In this document: in pieces, positions 11,890 to 23,622 of the stretch
Layout: each line of letters begins with the position of its first letter
Position numbering within the stretch: position 1 is the stretch's first letter
DNA from: Welwitschia mirabilis
Lineage: Eukaryota > Gnetophyta > Gnetopsida > Welwitschiales
Assembly: GCA_051453625.1 (NCBI GenBank)
Contig: JBOZIK010000001.1
Span: 152,643,484-152,707,483, forward strand
Direction of reading: 5' to 3'
Length of the DNA: 64,000 nucleotides
Translations under genes and position numbers: made by a program
The notes under the pieces: generated by a model
Told to the model about the DNA's origin: nothing
The model's input: the letters and a program-made list of their open reading frames with translations, nothing else
The model's database searches: none

Positions 11890-13330
11890 TAAACTTAAAC
11901 CTCTTGATCAATACCATAAGTATGCCTTCTTAGGAGATAACTCTACTTTCCCTATAGTAATTACTTCCTTCTTGTCTTTATCTTAAGAAAGAAAATTGTT
12001 GAACCTTTTGAGAAAACATATAAAATCCATTAGATAGATCCTTTATGCCATTAGAGGTATTGATATAAACATTTATATAAATTACATTTATTTAGGGGAA
12101 AATGTTAAATCATCCATCAAATCCCAATGTAGACTCAACTCCATCTTGAAAGAGGTAGTACAAAATGATGTGATTAAGTTCTTAGATAATCAAATCATCT
12201 ATCCAATCTCAAATAGTAAGTGAATTAGTCTGATTTAAATATTATCAAAAAAATTAGAATCACCTTAATGCCAAATGAGTATAACAAGTTCATCCCTACT
12301 AAACTTGCAATTAAGTGAACAATGTGTATATATTACTATAAACTTAATTCTATTTTAAGAAAGTACTATTTCCATCTTTCATTTTTTGATTAAATTTTAA
12401 AGCAACTTGTCAAAGACCATTTCAAATCACTTTTGAGGATTAGGACAAAACCACGTTTACCTACTCATATAAAACCTTTGTCTATAAATGAATGGCACTG
12501 ATTCTATGTAATTCATCTATTACATTTTAATGATGTATGTTTAATAGTTTTTTTAATTTATTAAATTCATGTGTTAACATTATCATAGACAATTTCTATG
12601 TATACTGATCCTCTTTTAACAATTATCTTCATAACTTAGAGCTTATCCTTGTTTGTTGTATAGAAAAACACTTTGTGTTAAATTGAGAAAAATGTCACTC
12701 TATGATTAATAAAGGCATAGTTTTATGATACATTATTTATTTAGAGGGAATTCAAATTGATACTACAAAATTTTCATTAATTAATCACTTATCTAGTCCA
12801 TAAAAACTAAAAAATATTATATCCTTTTTAGAAAATGCAAGATACTCTAAGATATTTATTAAAGACTTTAGCAAGATTTCTAAACCTATTTGTGATCTTC
12901 AGAGCAAAGATATTGCTTTTAACTAGATCCATGAGTGTTATCAAGATTTCAATAATCTCAAAGGAAAACTTACCACTACACCTATCATTTAATCATTTGA
13001 TTGGAAGTACCCTTTGAAAGCATGTGCCATGCAAGTGATTATGTAGTTGATGCTATGATAGGTTAGAGAGTAGATTAAAAAATTAATTTTAATCTTTTAT
13101 GCAAGTTAAATATTGAGTGAACTTAAGAGAACTATACTGTCATCAAAAAATATTTTCTTCATAGTATTTTTATTAAAAAAATTTAGGCAATATCTCTTTG
13201 TTCTTAGGATAATCCTTGTATAGACCATTTAGCCCTTATACATCTTTTTGCTAAAAATGACTTCAAGCCTATATTAATCTTATGGATCTTGCTCTTGTAG
13301 TAATTTAACTTGGAAATCAAGAATAAAAAG
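11890..13330 (+). pseudogene. E1 reverse transcriptase and RNase H remnant
   Basis: The reverse transcriptase entry block is seen at 12115-12215, with LNSILKEVVQNDVIKFLDN in one frame followed by IIYPISNSK. Around 12580-12620 the catalytic pair that should be Asp-Asp reads Asp-Asn (GAC AAT, 12588-12593), so the site is dead. The linker between the palm and RNase H is clear: FIKDFSKISKPICDLQSKD at about 12854-12910 is open without a stop. RNase H begins near 13012 with MCHASDYVVDAMIG; the first catalytic Asp is His. The tail 13285-13335 resembles FNLEIKNKKA. Frameshifts separate these blocks. Confidence 0.85.
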
Positions 13331-13599
13331 GCTTTAACAATGTTATAGTTAATGATTTGTTATGCATAACACAAAATAATGTACATAAATCCTGTCACAT
13401 TAATGATACTTTTCTTGATGAGCATATTTTCTCCATTTTGTAAGTACCTTGATTTTCCATCATTGCAAATTATTTAGTTTTCAAGATTGCTTCCTATCAT
13501 TGGTTATTTAAGTTAAAAATTTCTTTTGGGATAGTCCTCACCTATTCAAATATTTCCTAGATCAAATCATTCATAGATGTGTCCCCAATTGAAAATTTA

Positions 13600-14620
13600 T
13601 GATATCTTTAAACTTTATCATTTTGAAGCCTATGGTGATTATTACTCTACAAATAAAACTACCAATATAATTCTTCAATCTGGTTTTTATTGGCTATCCA
13701 TCTTTTAAGAAATCATACCTCTATTGCAAAAACATATGAGACTTGCTAGAACCTCAGTAGCTTTATTTGAAAATATATCATGCTTTTGAACCCCATTCTT
13801 GTTATTGAATCTTTTGATATTTTAGGTATTGACTTCCAAGGCTTATATCTTCCTAAATGAATGTCATTATATTTTTATTTGTACTAATTAGATCAATAAC
13901 TAGTAAAATCATAAAAATGTAAATCTAACAATGCTCAGACTATTATAAAGTTCTTCAACTAAATTTGATTATTCTAGGATCTTGATTAGCGATGATAAAA
14001 CTCATTTTTATTATAAAATATTCAATAATCTTCTAGTCTAGTATGGAGTTATTCATGAAGTCATAATTTTCTATCATTCCCAAACTAGCAGTTCTGTTGA
14101 GATTACTAACATAAAAATAAAAAACATACAATAAAAAGTAGTGAGCTTAATTAGGAATCATTAGTCTTATAAGCTAAATGAAATTTTGTGGGCATATAAG
14201 ATAGCTTGTAAGACATCATTAGGAATGTTTTCATTTATATTAGTCTATGAAAAGGCTTGTCATTTACCTATTAAACTCAAACATAATTCATATTAGTAGA
14301 ATAGGAATTTATATCTTGAATTAGTGAGAAAATAAAGCACTATTCAACTCAATGAGTTAAATGAGATAAAAAAAACATACTTGTGAGAATGTAAAGATTG
14401 ATAAGAAGAGGATGAAGAAATGTCATGATCAAAACATCCTTAAAAAAATATCTCAACAAGGAGAACTAGTTTTACTTTATAATTCATGATTACATTTATT
14501 TTAGGTAAATGAGTTTCTAAATGGTGAGGCTTGTATGTAATAAAATAGGTACTACCAAATGATGTGTTTCTCATCAAAAATCCTAAAAATCACTAATAAT
14601 TCAAAGTTATTAGTTATCAC
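13600..14620 (+). pseudogene. E1 integrase remnant
   Basis: The H2C2 neighbourhood is seen as HFEAYGDYYSTNKTTNI then LQSGFYWLSIF (13617-13705). The core keeps ISDDKTHF (13985-14008) and SVEITN (14093-14110); the Asp at 13991 and the Glu at 14099 are in one frame with 35 residues between them, the standard D-35-E spacing, broken only by one TAG. The first catalytic Asp is probably GAC at 13831 in GIDFQG, reached by a frameshift. Downstream, LNEILWAYKIACKTSLGM and KACHLPIKL (14178-14290) match the conserved C-terminal core of Tat/Athila integrases. No chromodomain follows; the reading ends near 14530-14620. Confidence 0.9.
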
Positions 14621-15425
14621 ATCAAACACTATCATCCACACCTCTTATTGACTTATGAATTCAAAAGATTTATAGATCTTGATTAATGATCATTAATAAA
14701 AACCAATAATAAGTGATCTTGCTATCATTTCAAGTAATGATCGTGACTAATTGTATTTATAATTTTTGAGAAAAATTTATTCCTATTTTTAGTATAGTTG
14801 TTAAAGTCACATTTACTTAAGGTCTTTAATTTTGAAAAATATGGATGAAAAAGGTGTAATATACCTTCATAATATGTTCTCCATTTTTAAGATTTCTATG
14901 GGAATAAGATATCTCTTAATTAGGATAATAAGCTAATGACCTCTTTTGTGCATTAAAAGAAAGTAATGAACATGAGAAGAAGAGTAAAAAGAAAATATAA
15001 TATCTTTATCGAAAAGTTTACTTTATTTTAATTAATTACTTAAATTTATTTAACTCCACTAGGGCTATGGATGCTTGCTAGCAATGTAACTCTAATGATC
15101 TAATTATGACATAATCAATAGCATTGGGCCTATAGATGTTCATTGCAATGCAACACTAATTTATTCAAGAAATGACATGCTTAATTCTATTGAAAGAACA
15201 TGTTATAATACTATATGCTAAGTGCAATCCAAAATAATTAAAATAAGGGACATATATTATTGTTAAAAGAAATAAGAGGGAAAAGTGGAAATTAGAGACC
15301 TTTTAAGTTTTGTTTTCTTTAACTTTTATACTCAAGAGTTATTACTAATTCTTAAATTTTTATAAATTACCTTAGTAAATCCATAATTATCTAATATCAA
15401 TATCCATTATGTATATATGTATGTG

Positions 15426-15480
<55 letters not shown>

Positions 15481-16027
15481 ACATAAGGATATCTCTTTTA
15501 TTCATCAGTTGTTTGGTTTCATTCATTTCATATTATTATCTCTATTTTCATCGTCCATTTAACCTAATACCATTTCATGAGCAATAACACCATTTTATTA
15601 AGAACTAATCTTTCACTCAATATTTTTAGGAAAAAATCAAAATGAAATATGAAGATGATGATCCTTCGTGTGATAGTTTTCTTTTTTTGCATTAGATCTT
15701 AGTTTCATTACTTTACATCTTTCTCTCTTTTAATAAAAAGACATGTAATGAATAATGTTTTCTAAGGATGTGTTCTCAAAATTTGTATTGGAATTTTTAC
15801 TATCCTTTATAACTTTAAGAATAAATTTTAATATTGGTAGGAGATTTGAAATCCATTGTTAAAAGAATTATACTAATTTTGATGCTTATTTTTTCCAAAT
15901 CTTGGTCAACAAATTTCATAAGTTTATATCAATCCCATATTTCATATTCTTTTTAAGAAACTTTTTCATGTTAAATCATTCTTTCTCATATTTGTTACTA
16001 AGAGTTTAGTAAAAGTTTAGTTATGAG
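14621..16027 (+). other. E1 spacer between pol and 3' LTR
   Basis: Non-coding by inspection. Two landmarks recur in E2 and E3: an AATAAGCTAATGACC-like stretch followed by a GGGCTATGGATGC-like block (14930-15200; compare 32620-32900 and 54600-54900), and an AACTTTAAGAATAAATTTTA then TTGGTAGGAGA motif (15808-15845; compare 33925-33962 and 55320-55362). A long AC dinucleotide run lies inside. Confidence 0.65.
15429..15476. repeat. AC dinucleotide microsatellite
   Basis: About 23 uninterrupted AC units, flanked on the left by alternating TATG/TGTATA and on the right by ATACACACA. Potentially polymorphic. Confidence 0.97.
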
Positions 16028-17330
16028 GTTTATTAAAATGTAAAAATTGATATTTATCTCAAGCATATTAAGCCAATTTATAATAGTGAAGATATTAATT
16101 TAATACATTTAATCATTAAAATATGTCTTTGATTATTTTCTATGGCCTACCTGATCTTATGCATTTTTCCATGAAATTTTCAAGAATCTAGAAATATTTT
16201 GGAGCATTTAAAATAATCTAGACTTAAATAATGGCATGTGGAAATGGTGTAGAAGACTCCTATTAATGACATGTGCTAGTAATGTGGTGATGGCATTAGA
16301 AACACATGGTGATAGCATTGGTTGGTAAAGGCATAAATGTTGGACTCATCACAATATCCTTCACCTAACACAAGAAGATGAAGATTCACGTTATACTGTA
16401 GGATGAAAAATCTTAACTTCCATTAAATGATACATGATGAATCTTTTAACTAATACAAAAAGATTAAGACTCTACCTAGAGCGACATAACAAACATTATA
16501 ACCTCTCATCTACCACTATAAGCCAAAGGCTTCCAATTACTTGTACCTCATACTTGCCTATAAAAGAACCTTTGTTATTAATTTGTAAACATCTTTGATT
16601 GGTAATCGTAGTTAAAATCCTTAGAGTGTCTCCTATTGACATGGCTTTCTAAGCACCTCCTTTGGGAGAAGACTTATTCGAAGGCTAGTTTGAATAAGTC
16701 TATATCAGCTTAATCTTCTTCCTTCAATGTAACGTAATTTTCTATTTTTAATAAAATAGTAGTTATTCATTTTTCATTTTTAGCTGTGAGTAACCTTGTA
16801 CTTTAAATGATTAAGTGAAAATATATTATCAAGTTAATTAAGTTCTTTTAGTTTTCTTATTGGTTATAGTTACTTTCATTTAATGGATTTTGAGTATGAT
16901 AGTCCTTACTCTCCATACTTATGAAAGGATATAAAGGACTAGGATGACCATTAAATTCACCAACATTCACGTGGTGAAAGAGATTGTGTCACCACAACTT
17001 GAGCCATCACTACTTGATATTTTAATCTATGTTTTAAGAAGTTATAGGATATCATCAAAGTGAAATGTGCTATTAGATAATTTAAGATAGACCTTAGAAG
17101 CTTGTTCATTTCCCTACCTTACCAATCAACTTCATTACAATCTCAAATATCAAGTTTTTTAGTTTTTTAAAATCCTTTCAAGTTTGATAAATTTGTGGTA
17201 TTTTTATTAAGTTTACCTTAATCGTCCCTATGGAAGAATGATATTGGGTATTCACCCTAGTTTTATTAAAGTTCATTGTACTAATGAATAGTTTACTTCT
17301 ATGTTTATTAGTATTTGATATATATGTTAT
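16028..17330 (+). mobile_element. E1 3' LTR (boundaries approximate)
   Basis: Collinear with both E3 LTRs (50314-51722 and 55541-56902). Shared points: the start region with ATGTAAAAATTGA and CAAGCATATTAAGCC, a CTATAAAAG promoter site, a GGCTAGTTTGAATAAGTC-like stretch, an AATAAAA signal, CTTATGAAAGGATATAAAGGAC, and CACGTGGTGAAAGAGATTG. The start is set by alignment with the E3 LTR; the end is uncertain, anywhere from 17130 to 17330. Confidence 0.65.
16559..16566 (+). promoter_or_regulatory. TATA box of E1 LTR
   Basis: TATAAAAG in a position where the E3 LTRs have decayed counterparts (CTATAAGAAGG near 56163, CATAAAGGG near 50922). Confidence 0.5.
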
Positions 17331-20105
17331 GATTAATCATCTTTATCTATGTTAGTATATGATTTTAACATGTAAAATCCATGTGATTTACTATCTTTTT
17401 ATAATACTATATAATGACTTGAAATTTTGGGTGTGCTTTATATTTTCTAATGTTTTTCCATGTTTTTCTTTATAATTTGAAATGTAACAAAATTTAATAA
17501 AATGTTTACTTTTATTTTTATAATAATAAATAAAAAGAGTAAAATATTTGATGTCTCTGCATTATACCCAATACCTTATATTACACATATTATTATGTTG
17601 TTTATCTTTAACATGATTGCATGTACTATTGCTTTTACATACTTTTTCATTTATAGGACTAACCTATAGAATCATGATCAATGACATGAATTTATTATTA
17701 GTAGTATGTAACATAAGGTGAATGATGTAATTCCTTATCATCAAGTGAAATGACAAATATTATCAATTACCCTGATAATAGACTTAATATCATAACTTAT
17801 AGGTAAACAGCTAGAATGGTAGTAGTTTTCATTCGTCTTACCATTATTACTTGCAGAAGATGTACAAGAAGACTAGCTAGCAGGTATGATGAAGCTTGAA
17901 ATTTTGATAAAATAAGATATTAGGTATCATAATTTTTCATTATTTTATAGTTGGAATACTACACATAGAGATATTTTTATAATTTGTAGAAGGTAAGAAC
18001 ATTAGAAATTCAATGGGGATAAAATAATCCATTTTGAGGTAAGTTGTAATGCTTGTAACTGGAGATTAAGATTTAAGGTAGATACAAAAAGAATAAAGGA
18101 TTAATTTAATCTTTTTCCACCATAGGTAACTCATAGTATCTTCTTAGTTATCATATTTCACCCACTTGATATTATGATGATTTTAACTCATTCTGATATT
18201 AGATGCATGCATTAGATCATATTAAAACTTATAAGGATAATATTGGATTAAAAATATACATTTTAGAAGCTATATATTTGTCATTTCTAGTTATTTCTAA
18301 ATTAATTTTAATGTTTACATATGCTGTCAATCATAAGCAATGTCATTAAGTTAACTTACATTTTGGGAATTTTGATGATTATTATGATAATTATTAGTGA
18401 TGCTTTAACACCATACTCTAGGTTATATTGGTGTTATTAACATCATGTAATTGCTTATACATTATGATCATTAAACACATGTAGAAAATAAAACATTTTA
18501 ACATCCAGCACACCTAAAACTAAACTAATGCATCTATATAAAGCTCCCTCAACTACATATCAAACATTTAAGCCAAGTACACACTATAAATTCATTTTAT
18601 TTCATTTCTATGATTTATTTTACATTGAAAGGAGTTTTAGCCACATTTTTCTCTCATATTTATTGTCTTCCAAATTATTCTTTATTCTTTATTAGTTTTG
18701 AAAATCTTCTTCATTCTTTCTTATAATTTATTATAGAATTATACATTTACTCTAATCTGCTTACATCTTTTCATATTTATTTTCCATTCCATTTCTCCCA
18801 TTTTCATTTATTTGGAGGGCATTCTAGGATAGTGAAGTGTACATGATTAGATGGTGCAAAATAAGGAAAAGGCATCAAATCTTATAAGCATTTGTATTAA
18901 AGAATGATGGAAAGATCTTTAATTACATCTAAAACTAATAAGTGTTATTTTTAAATATTCTTATATGCTTATCATTATGTGATTTATTCCTTTTTTTTTT
19001 AATGCATTCCATTTCATTCAATTAGGCTTTTTTATAGCATGTTACATATTTAGTTTCAATAGGATTGTTATACATTTAATACTTGTCATAACATTCTCTG
19101 ATATGTCATGATTTATAACTTTATAGTAAAGGATGTATGTGTTTAATCCCTCTTCTCTCTTATTATTTTCTTTCTTCTTATTTATTATAATATTGTTATT
19201 TCACATTTTCATTATTTTTTCTAAAAAAATAAATAATAAATTTTTCTTACATTATTTCCAATAGCATAAATTTAGCATGAGCATATAAGATGAAATCTCG
19301 GTTATCAATAAACATATGTATACATGTTATAAAACTATGTAGTAGAAACATTAAAAATGTGAAACTATTAACCTAAATATAATCTTTAATAATTTATTCT
19401 TTAAAAAGATAGAGGCTTACTAAAGAAATAATTAAGATGATTAGATATAACTTAATTTATATTGCATATCCAAGATAAAGTCTTAGTAAAGGTTAACTCA
19501 AATGCTTTGAGTTATAGATTGATAGATTGCCATTTTATACATAATATACATTTTTTATAGGAAAAAGATAAAATACATTTATAAAACAAACTAGAATTCT
19601 AAAATAGCACTTATGTATAAGCATTACTAGCATACTTACATATGTTCAACTACATATACTAGAGTTTAAAAAAAAATAAAAAACAAAAAATACCTTTTCA
19701 AGTAATGTTATAGAAAAGACAAAATGAATAATAACATTTTAGTTTTTCATTAATGTCAAGACTATAACATAGATAAAATACTTAGCATGTGCATGTATAT
19801 TAAATGAATTAATAAAAATGGTATTTCCTTTATAAGTATCATTAAATATTGTATGGACTCTTATGTTTCTTTTCTAAGAAATACTAGAGATTTAATATAT
19901 TTCCTAAGTAGATCTCTTATAAATCACCATTCCTGATATTATTTCTTACCAAAAGATGCCTTTTAGAATTAGCTTTTATGCTTTATACATCACTTCTTAA
20001 TTTCTTGGTAGTTAGTTCTATTTTTTTCCCTCTCTAAAAGTAGCATTATTAGTTAGGTAATTCTTGAATTTAATCCTTCTCATTCTATTATTTAGCCTAA
20101 TGTCA
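17331..20105. other. AT-rich stretch, nothing recognised
   Basis: No coding frame over 60 codons and no transposon protein motif. A TATATAAAG at 18535-18543 followed by a C/T-rich run could be a decayed LTR promoter; I could not find a partner copy in the window. Confidence 0.4.
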
Positions 20106-21835
20106 TGTCATGTCCAGATTTTTCCTAAAGTTAGGAAACCTTCCTAGTCAATTTAATAGTTAATTAAACATTATAAATTTAATAAGAATAAATAAGTTTA
20201 GTTTCTAGTTATTTAAGAATAATTATATTTGTAAAAAGGTAATGGTAAAATTAAAGTATTTGCATGTTATTACTTTAGAATTTATTGGAAGATAAACTTA
20301 TAGTTACTACTTTTGTTAGTCAATTTAAAATATTTAGTTAATTATGAAAATTAATATTACTTATGTGTGTTTTCCTGTTGATACAGTTTAACATTGGACT
20401 ACTTGACTTATTTTGAAAATTAACTACATCTCTAATATTGATTTCTCTTAATTATATCTTGTTCATGCAATAGTTACTATATGTGATCTAAAGTATTTGC
20501 TCATGTTATTTATCTTATTCATTTAAATTTATTTATGAGATATATAATGGTTTACACACAATGGTCATGCTTGGAAAGGATGTTTTATGGGAATCTAAAC
20601 TATTTGTAAAACTTAAATCTTATCATTAGTCCTTTGTTATAAATATTTGAGTCTCCTAGTCATTAGAGTCATAGATACGTAACTTGTAAATTGTGATTGT
20701 GTGGAGCTCAAATGCAACTAGGAGAATTTGGAAGCTTTAGCTAAGAATACTTGTGATTCTTAACTTCCTCTTGTGAATACTTGTATGGCTTTAATCTTGT
20801 ATTTGCATGATTTTATTTCCATATGAATTATCATGCTTACTTAGAAATGATTGAATAATTATAAAGATTTTGTTAAGTATCTTGTTAGTCTTGGAGTTTG
20901 TAATTCTTGTCATTATGTGTATCCCTTATGTTATGATTCTTGTAACCTTGCCTATCTTGCCAATCTTATTTAGATAAAACTCTTGATATCAACTTGTTGT
21001 AAGGTTTCTATGGATGACTTGTGCTTTGTTGTCCATGACTTGATGTTAAATAAGAGAATTAAAATTGGCTAGGGTAACTAGTTATTCATTCTTCAGGGAG
21101 TGCAACTCTCTGTTGTGAGTCATGAGGTCATAGGACTAAACTTCAAAAAAGAAAAGGGAAAATGAGATCCAATTACCATTTATTCCTTATAGTTGTGTGC
21201 AGCTGGTTTACTTAATTATGTTGTGAATGAAGGGTCAAGAAGTTAATACTAATTGATGATAGTCTTGGTCATGTTTTCCTTGGGATGTAGTCTTTTACCT
21301 AGTTTTGAGAACCCTCTTCCCCTACCTATTCCTTGTTGTGGACCATACTAGGAACTGTGATGGAATACAGTTCTCACAGCATTTGTGCATGTAGGAACCG
21401 TTGCAAGTGATGATGTAGGAAAGAACTGATGGTTGCATGTAGTTGGGTGTCATCTCTTTATTCAATTCAGTTGTTGCAATTGCGTGTTTTATCAGTTGTA
21501 ATGGGAAGAGACATACATATATCAGTTTGTTATGTTATAGTTTGAATGAAATAAATAACTTACCATTTCCATGAAAACTATAGTTATTATTTCTTATGTA
21601 AATTTTCATATGCAAGATTAAATCTTTCCCTTTTGGAGTTATCTCCCTTTCTTCAATGGAATGAGATGTTTATTTTTCTTAAATTTATTACTAATATCTG
21701 CAACAAGTTATGAGTTATTTAGCTTATAGTCTTTGGAGAAATATTTACTTGAACCTCATGAATAATGATTATTATTAATAGCATGTATTTAGAAAAGCTT
21801 CAGCTAATATTAAGATATGAATTACTTAAGTTATA
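20106..21835 (+). mobile_element. Diverged L1 LTR (third copy)
   Basis: Begins TGTCATGTCCAG, the L1 LTR start. The block 21300-21450 (GTGGACCATACTAGGAACTGTGATGG..., CATTTGTGCATGTAGG) parallels 1020-1140 and 8520-8640. It has TATAAATA at 20638-20645. No polypurine tract precedes it, so it is a left LTR or a solo LTR. The right end is unclear; similarity fades between 21700 and 21835. Confidence 0.6.
20638..20645 (+). promoter_or_regulatory. TATA box of L1 LTR copy
   Basis: TATAAATA, equivalent to the TATA site at 24625-24632 in the next L1 copy and to decayed sites near 310 and 7755. Confidence 0.5.
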
Positions 21836-21905
21836 GCTCAATGGTTAAGACACTTAAAGGATAAGTGATAGGTGAAAGGATTATGTCTTTAGACATGCAT
21901 TTTAT
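21835..21905 (+). repeat. tRNA-like (SINE-type) fragment, tentative
   Basis: TAGCTCAATGG fits the polymerase III A-box consensus and is followed by TTAAGACACTTAAAGGATAAGTGATAGGTG, a wording common in tRNA-derived plant repeats. A B box is not clear, so this may be a decayed head only. Confidence 0.3.
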
Positions 21906-21949
21906 GTCTTATAGTTTAATAATTAAATTTGAAATGTGAAATTTATTAA

Positions 21950-22789
21950 AAGGCGGCCTTCTCCTTCGTTTTCTTTGGACCCCTTGCAAATGCAAACTGC
22001 CGCCCTCCCCTATGTACGAGTCATCAGCCACGCCTTTTCCTCTTCCGAGGGAGCATGCCCTGAGTTTCACCGCCCCTATGTCCATGCATAGTCATGAGGT
22101 CTGGCCATTCTTCCCCCACACGTAGCACTTCCTTTGCCAGCCGTCAAAAATGGCTGCATTTTAAGAAAGGCATGTCAGGTCCAACAAATGAGCCTGTTGC
22201 TTGCCTCATCTGACATCGTGCCACATAATCATCCCTAATCCTACGATTATCCTTACGTCTCATCTGATGTGGCGGCTCCTTAACGACCCTCCCCAACTTC
22301 TTCCACATCAAGTTGCTTCTCCTTCTCTCACGTGATGTCCTACCAAACAAACGTGCAATGAGTGAACAGGCCTACTACGTAGCCACCTAGCTCTCCTCTT
22401 TCAATGCGTAGGCCTATTCTATTCTACCAACTCACTTCCCCTCCACGTGAGAAATCTTATGCAGACTTCCCCTTGTGGGCAGACGTGATTACATATCCAT
22501 AGTTCTAGCCGCCTCCCCTTGGTTGACCTGTTAAACAACACCTAGCCCTCCTCTCTCGATGCAGCCACCTTCCCATGCATGCCAGCTGGCACAGCATATG
22601 ACGGCTGCCTTCCTCCATAAGAATTTCCCCTCTTTTAAGAGGATAAATCACAAAATTTGGTACCGACTTACCTCTCCCTTCCACGGCCCCTGCTCTCCTC
22701 ACGCGCCTTCCAACCAATTCTTGCCAGCCAACTGTTTCCATGGTTTTTTTAAGCAAATCCACGCTATCAACGTAGGCCATTGCGGAGCT
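21950..22789. other. GC-rich island without a gene
   Basis: Abrupt rise in G+C against the surrounding AT-rich sequence, starting at AAAGGCGGCC. Open frames on both strands (22144-22350 minus, 22505-22780 minus, 22559-22795 plus) overlap each other and look like by-products of high G+C. It holds two CACGTG boxes (near 22329 and 22445). The phrases CACCTAGCTCTCCTCTTTCAATGCGTAGGC (22385-22415) and ACCTAGCCCTCCTCTCTCGATGCAGCC (22540-22566) echo each other. The island lies between two L1 LTRs, so it may be leader or interior of an element that still keeps its CpG content. Confidence 0.55.
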
Positions 22790-23095
22790 GGCTAAACAGC
22801 CTTCTCTCTCTTATTAAATGACGTGTATAAATGAAATGCATATTACAAGTTTGACATGTATATATAACATGTCATCACCCAAATGCGTGCAGTACACAAA
22901 TTTAATAGTACTAGGAGGCTGTTTAGTTTCTTCGCAGCCACCAATCCCATAAAGGAGCGGCTAAACAGCCATCTATCTCATATTAAATGAGGTGTCCAAA
23001 TGCAATGCACACCACAAGTTTCAAATTGTATGCCGCGTGTCATCACCTCAATGCATATAGTACACAAATTTAATAGGACTAGGGAGGCAGTTTAG
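22790..23095. repeat. Two 137-bp units with 10-bp inverted ends (MITE-like)
   Basis: Unit 1 is 22790-22926 and unit 2 is 22959-23095, both exactly 137 bp and 32 bp apart. Both open with GGCTAAACAGCC. Unit 1 closes with GGCTGTTTAG, the exact reverse complement of CTAAACAGCC; unit 2 closes with GGCAGTTTAG, one mismatch. Internally they share CTTATTAAATGA, ATGCA, CACAAGTTT-like, GTGTCATCACC and GTACACAAATTTAATAG. They are either a duplicated miniature inverted-repeat element or a duplicated hairpin-forming regulatory unit. Confidence 0.8.
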
Positions 23096-23149
23096 ATTCT
23101 TCCTCCCATAAAACATCGCTCCCTTTTAAATACTTAAAAGGAGATATGT

Positions 23150-23320
23150 AATACACACGAATATGGGTAAAGTTAGATACCCCATAAGAATTTAAGAGAG
23201 TGAATCACGAGTTTGACTCCCACTTATGACAGTAATTTTGACTTATACTAGAGGGTATAAATTATTCTTCCTTATACCTATTGGGCGCAAACTATTTTCT
23301 CCTTTACTGATGGCACATTT
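23150..23320 (+). repeat. Possible SINE-like repeat fragment
   Basis: GAGTTTGACTCCCAC at about 23206-23220 resembles a polymerase III B box (GGTTCGANTCC). The following text, with TATAAATTATTCTTCC and GGCGCAAACTATTTTCTCC, reads like dispersed plant repeats. No clear A box or tail is visible. Confidence 0.3.
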
Positions 23321-23622
23321 ATACAAATTTAATACCAAGTAGATAATAAAGCTATACAACTATTAAGAATAAGGCTAAGCTATAATTATAACACATTTTA
23401 CTTAGCATAGTTATTACTCCCAAACATGATTACTAGTTATTGTCTATGAATACATTCAGTTCCTTTCAAGTAACATAAAACCAAGCTACTGAGCATATTA
23501 TAATCCTATAAAATTTTTGATTTAATAATCGTTTAAAGATGAACATTACATGTTATGTGGCAATCATACCTGTAATAGTTATTAATACAGATATACATAA
23601 CACTAGCTCCTAACATACTACA

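Larger units (their letters stand above)
9065..17330 (+). mobile_element. E1: decayed Tat/Athila-type Ty3/Gypsy element
   Basis: Gag, aspartic protease, reverse transcriptase/RNase H and integrase remnants follow one another in the Gypsy order from 9065 to about 14620, then a 1.4 kb spacer and a 3' LTR. All frames carry stops and shifts. The gag N-terminal region starts only about 20 bp after the L1 LTR end, so the 5' LTR and leader of E1 are missing or lie upstream of the L1 insertion, outside the window. Tat/Athila assignment rests on the gag and integrase wording, recognised by eye. Confidence 0.85.

Noticed and set aside
15429-15476. AC run considered as a Z-DNA or regulatory element
   Set aside because: No support beyond being a plain dinucleotide microsatellite.
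21835-21905. A functional tRNA gene
   Set aside because: Only an A-box-like stretch is present; no cloverleaf, no B box and no anticodon arm could be drawn.
22144-22795. Overlapping 68-91 codon frames on both strands
   Set aside because: High G+C lowers stop frequency; the frames overlap antisense, share no known domain and have no supporting context.
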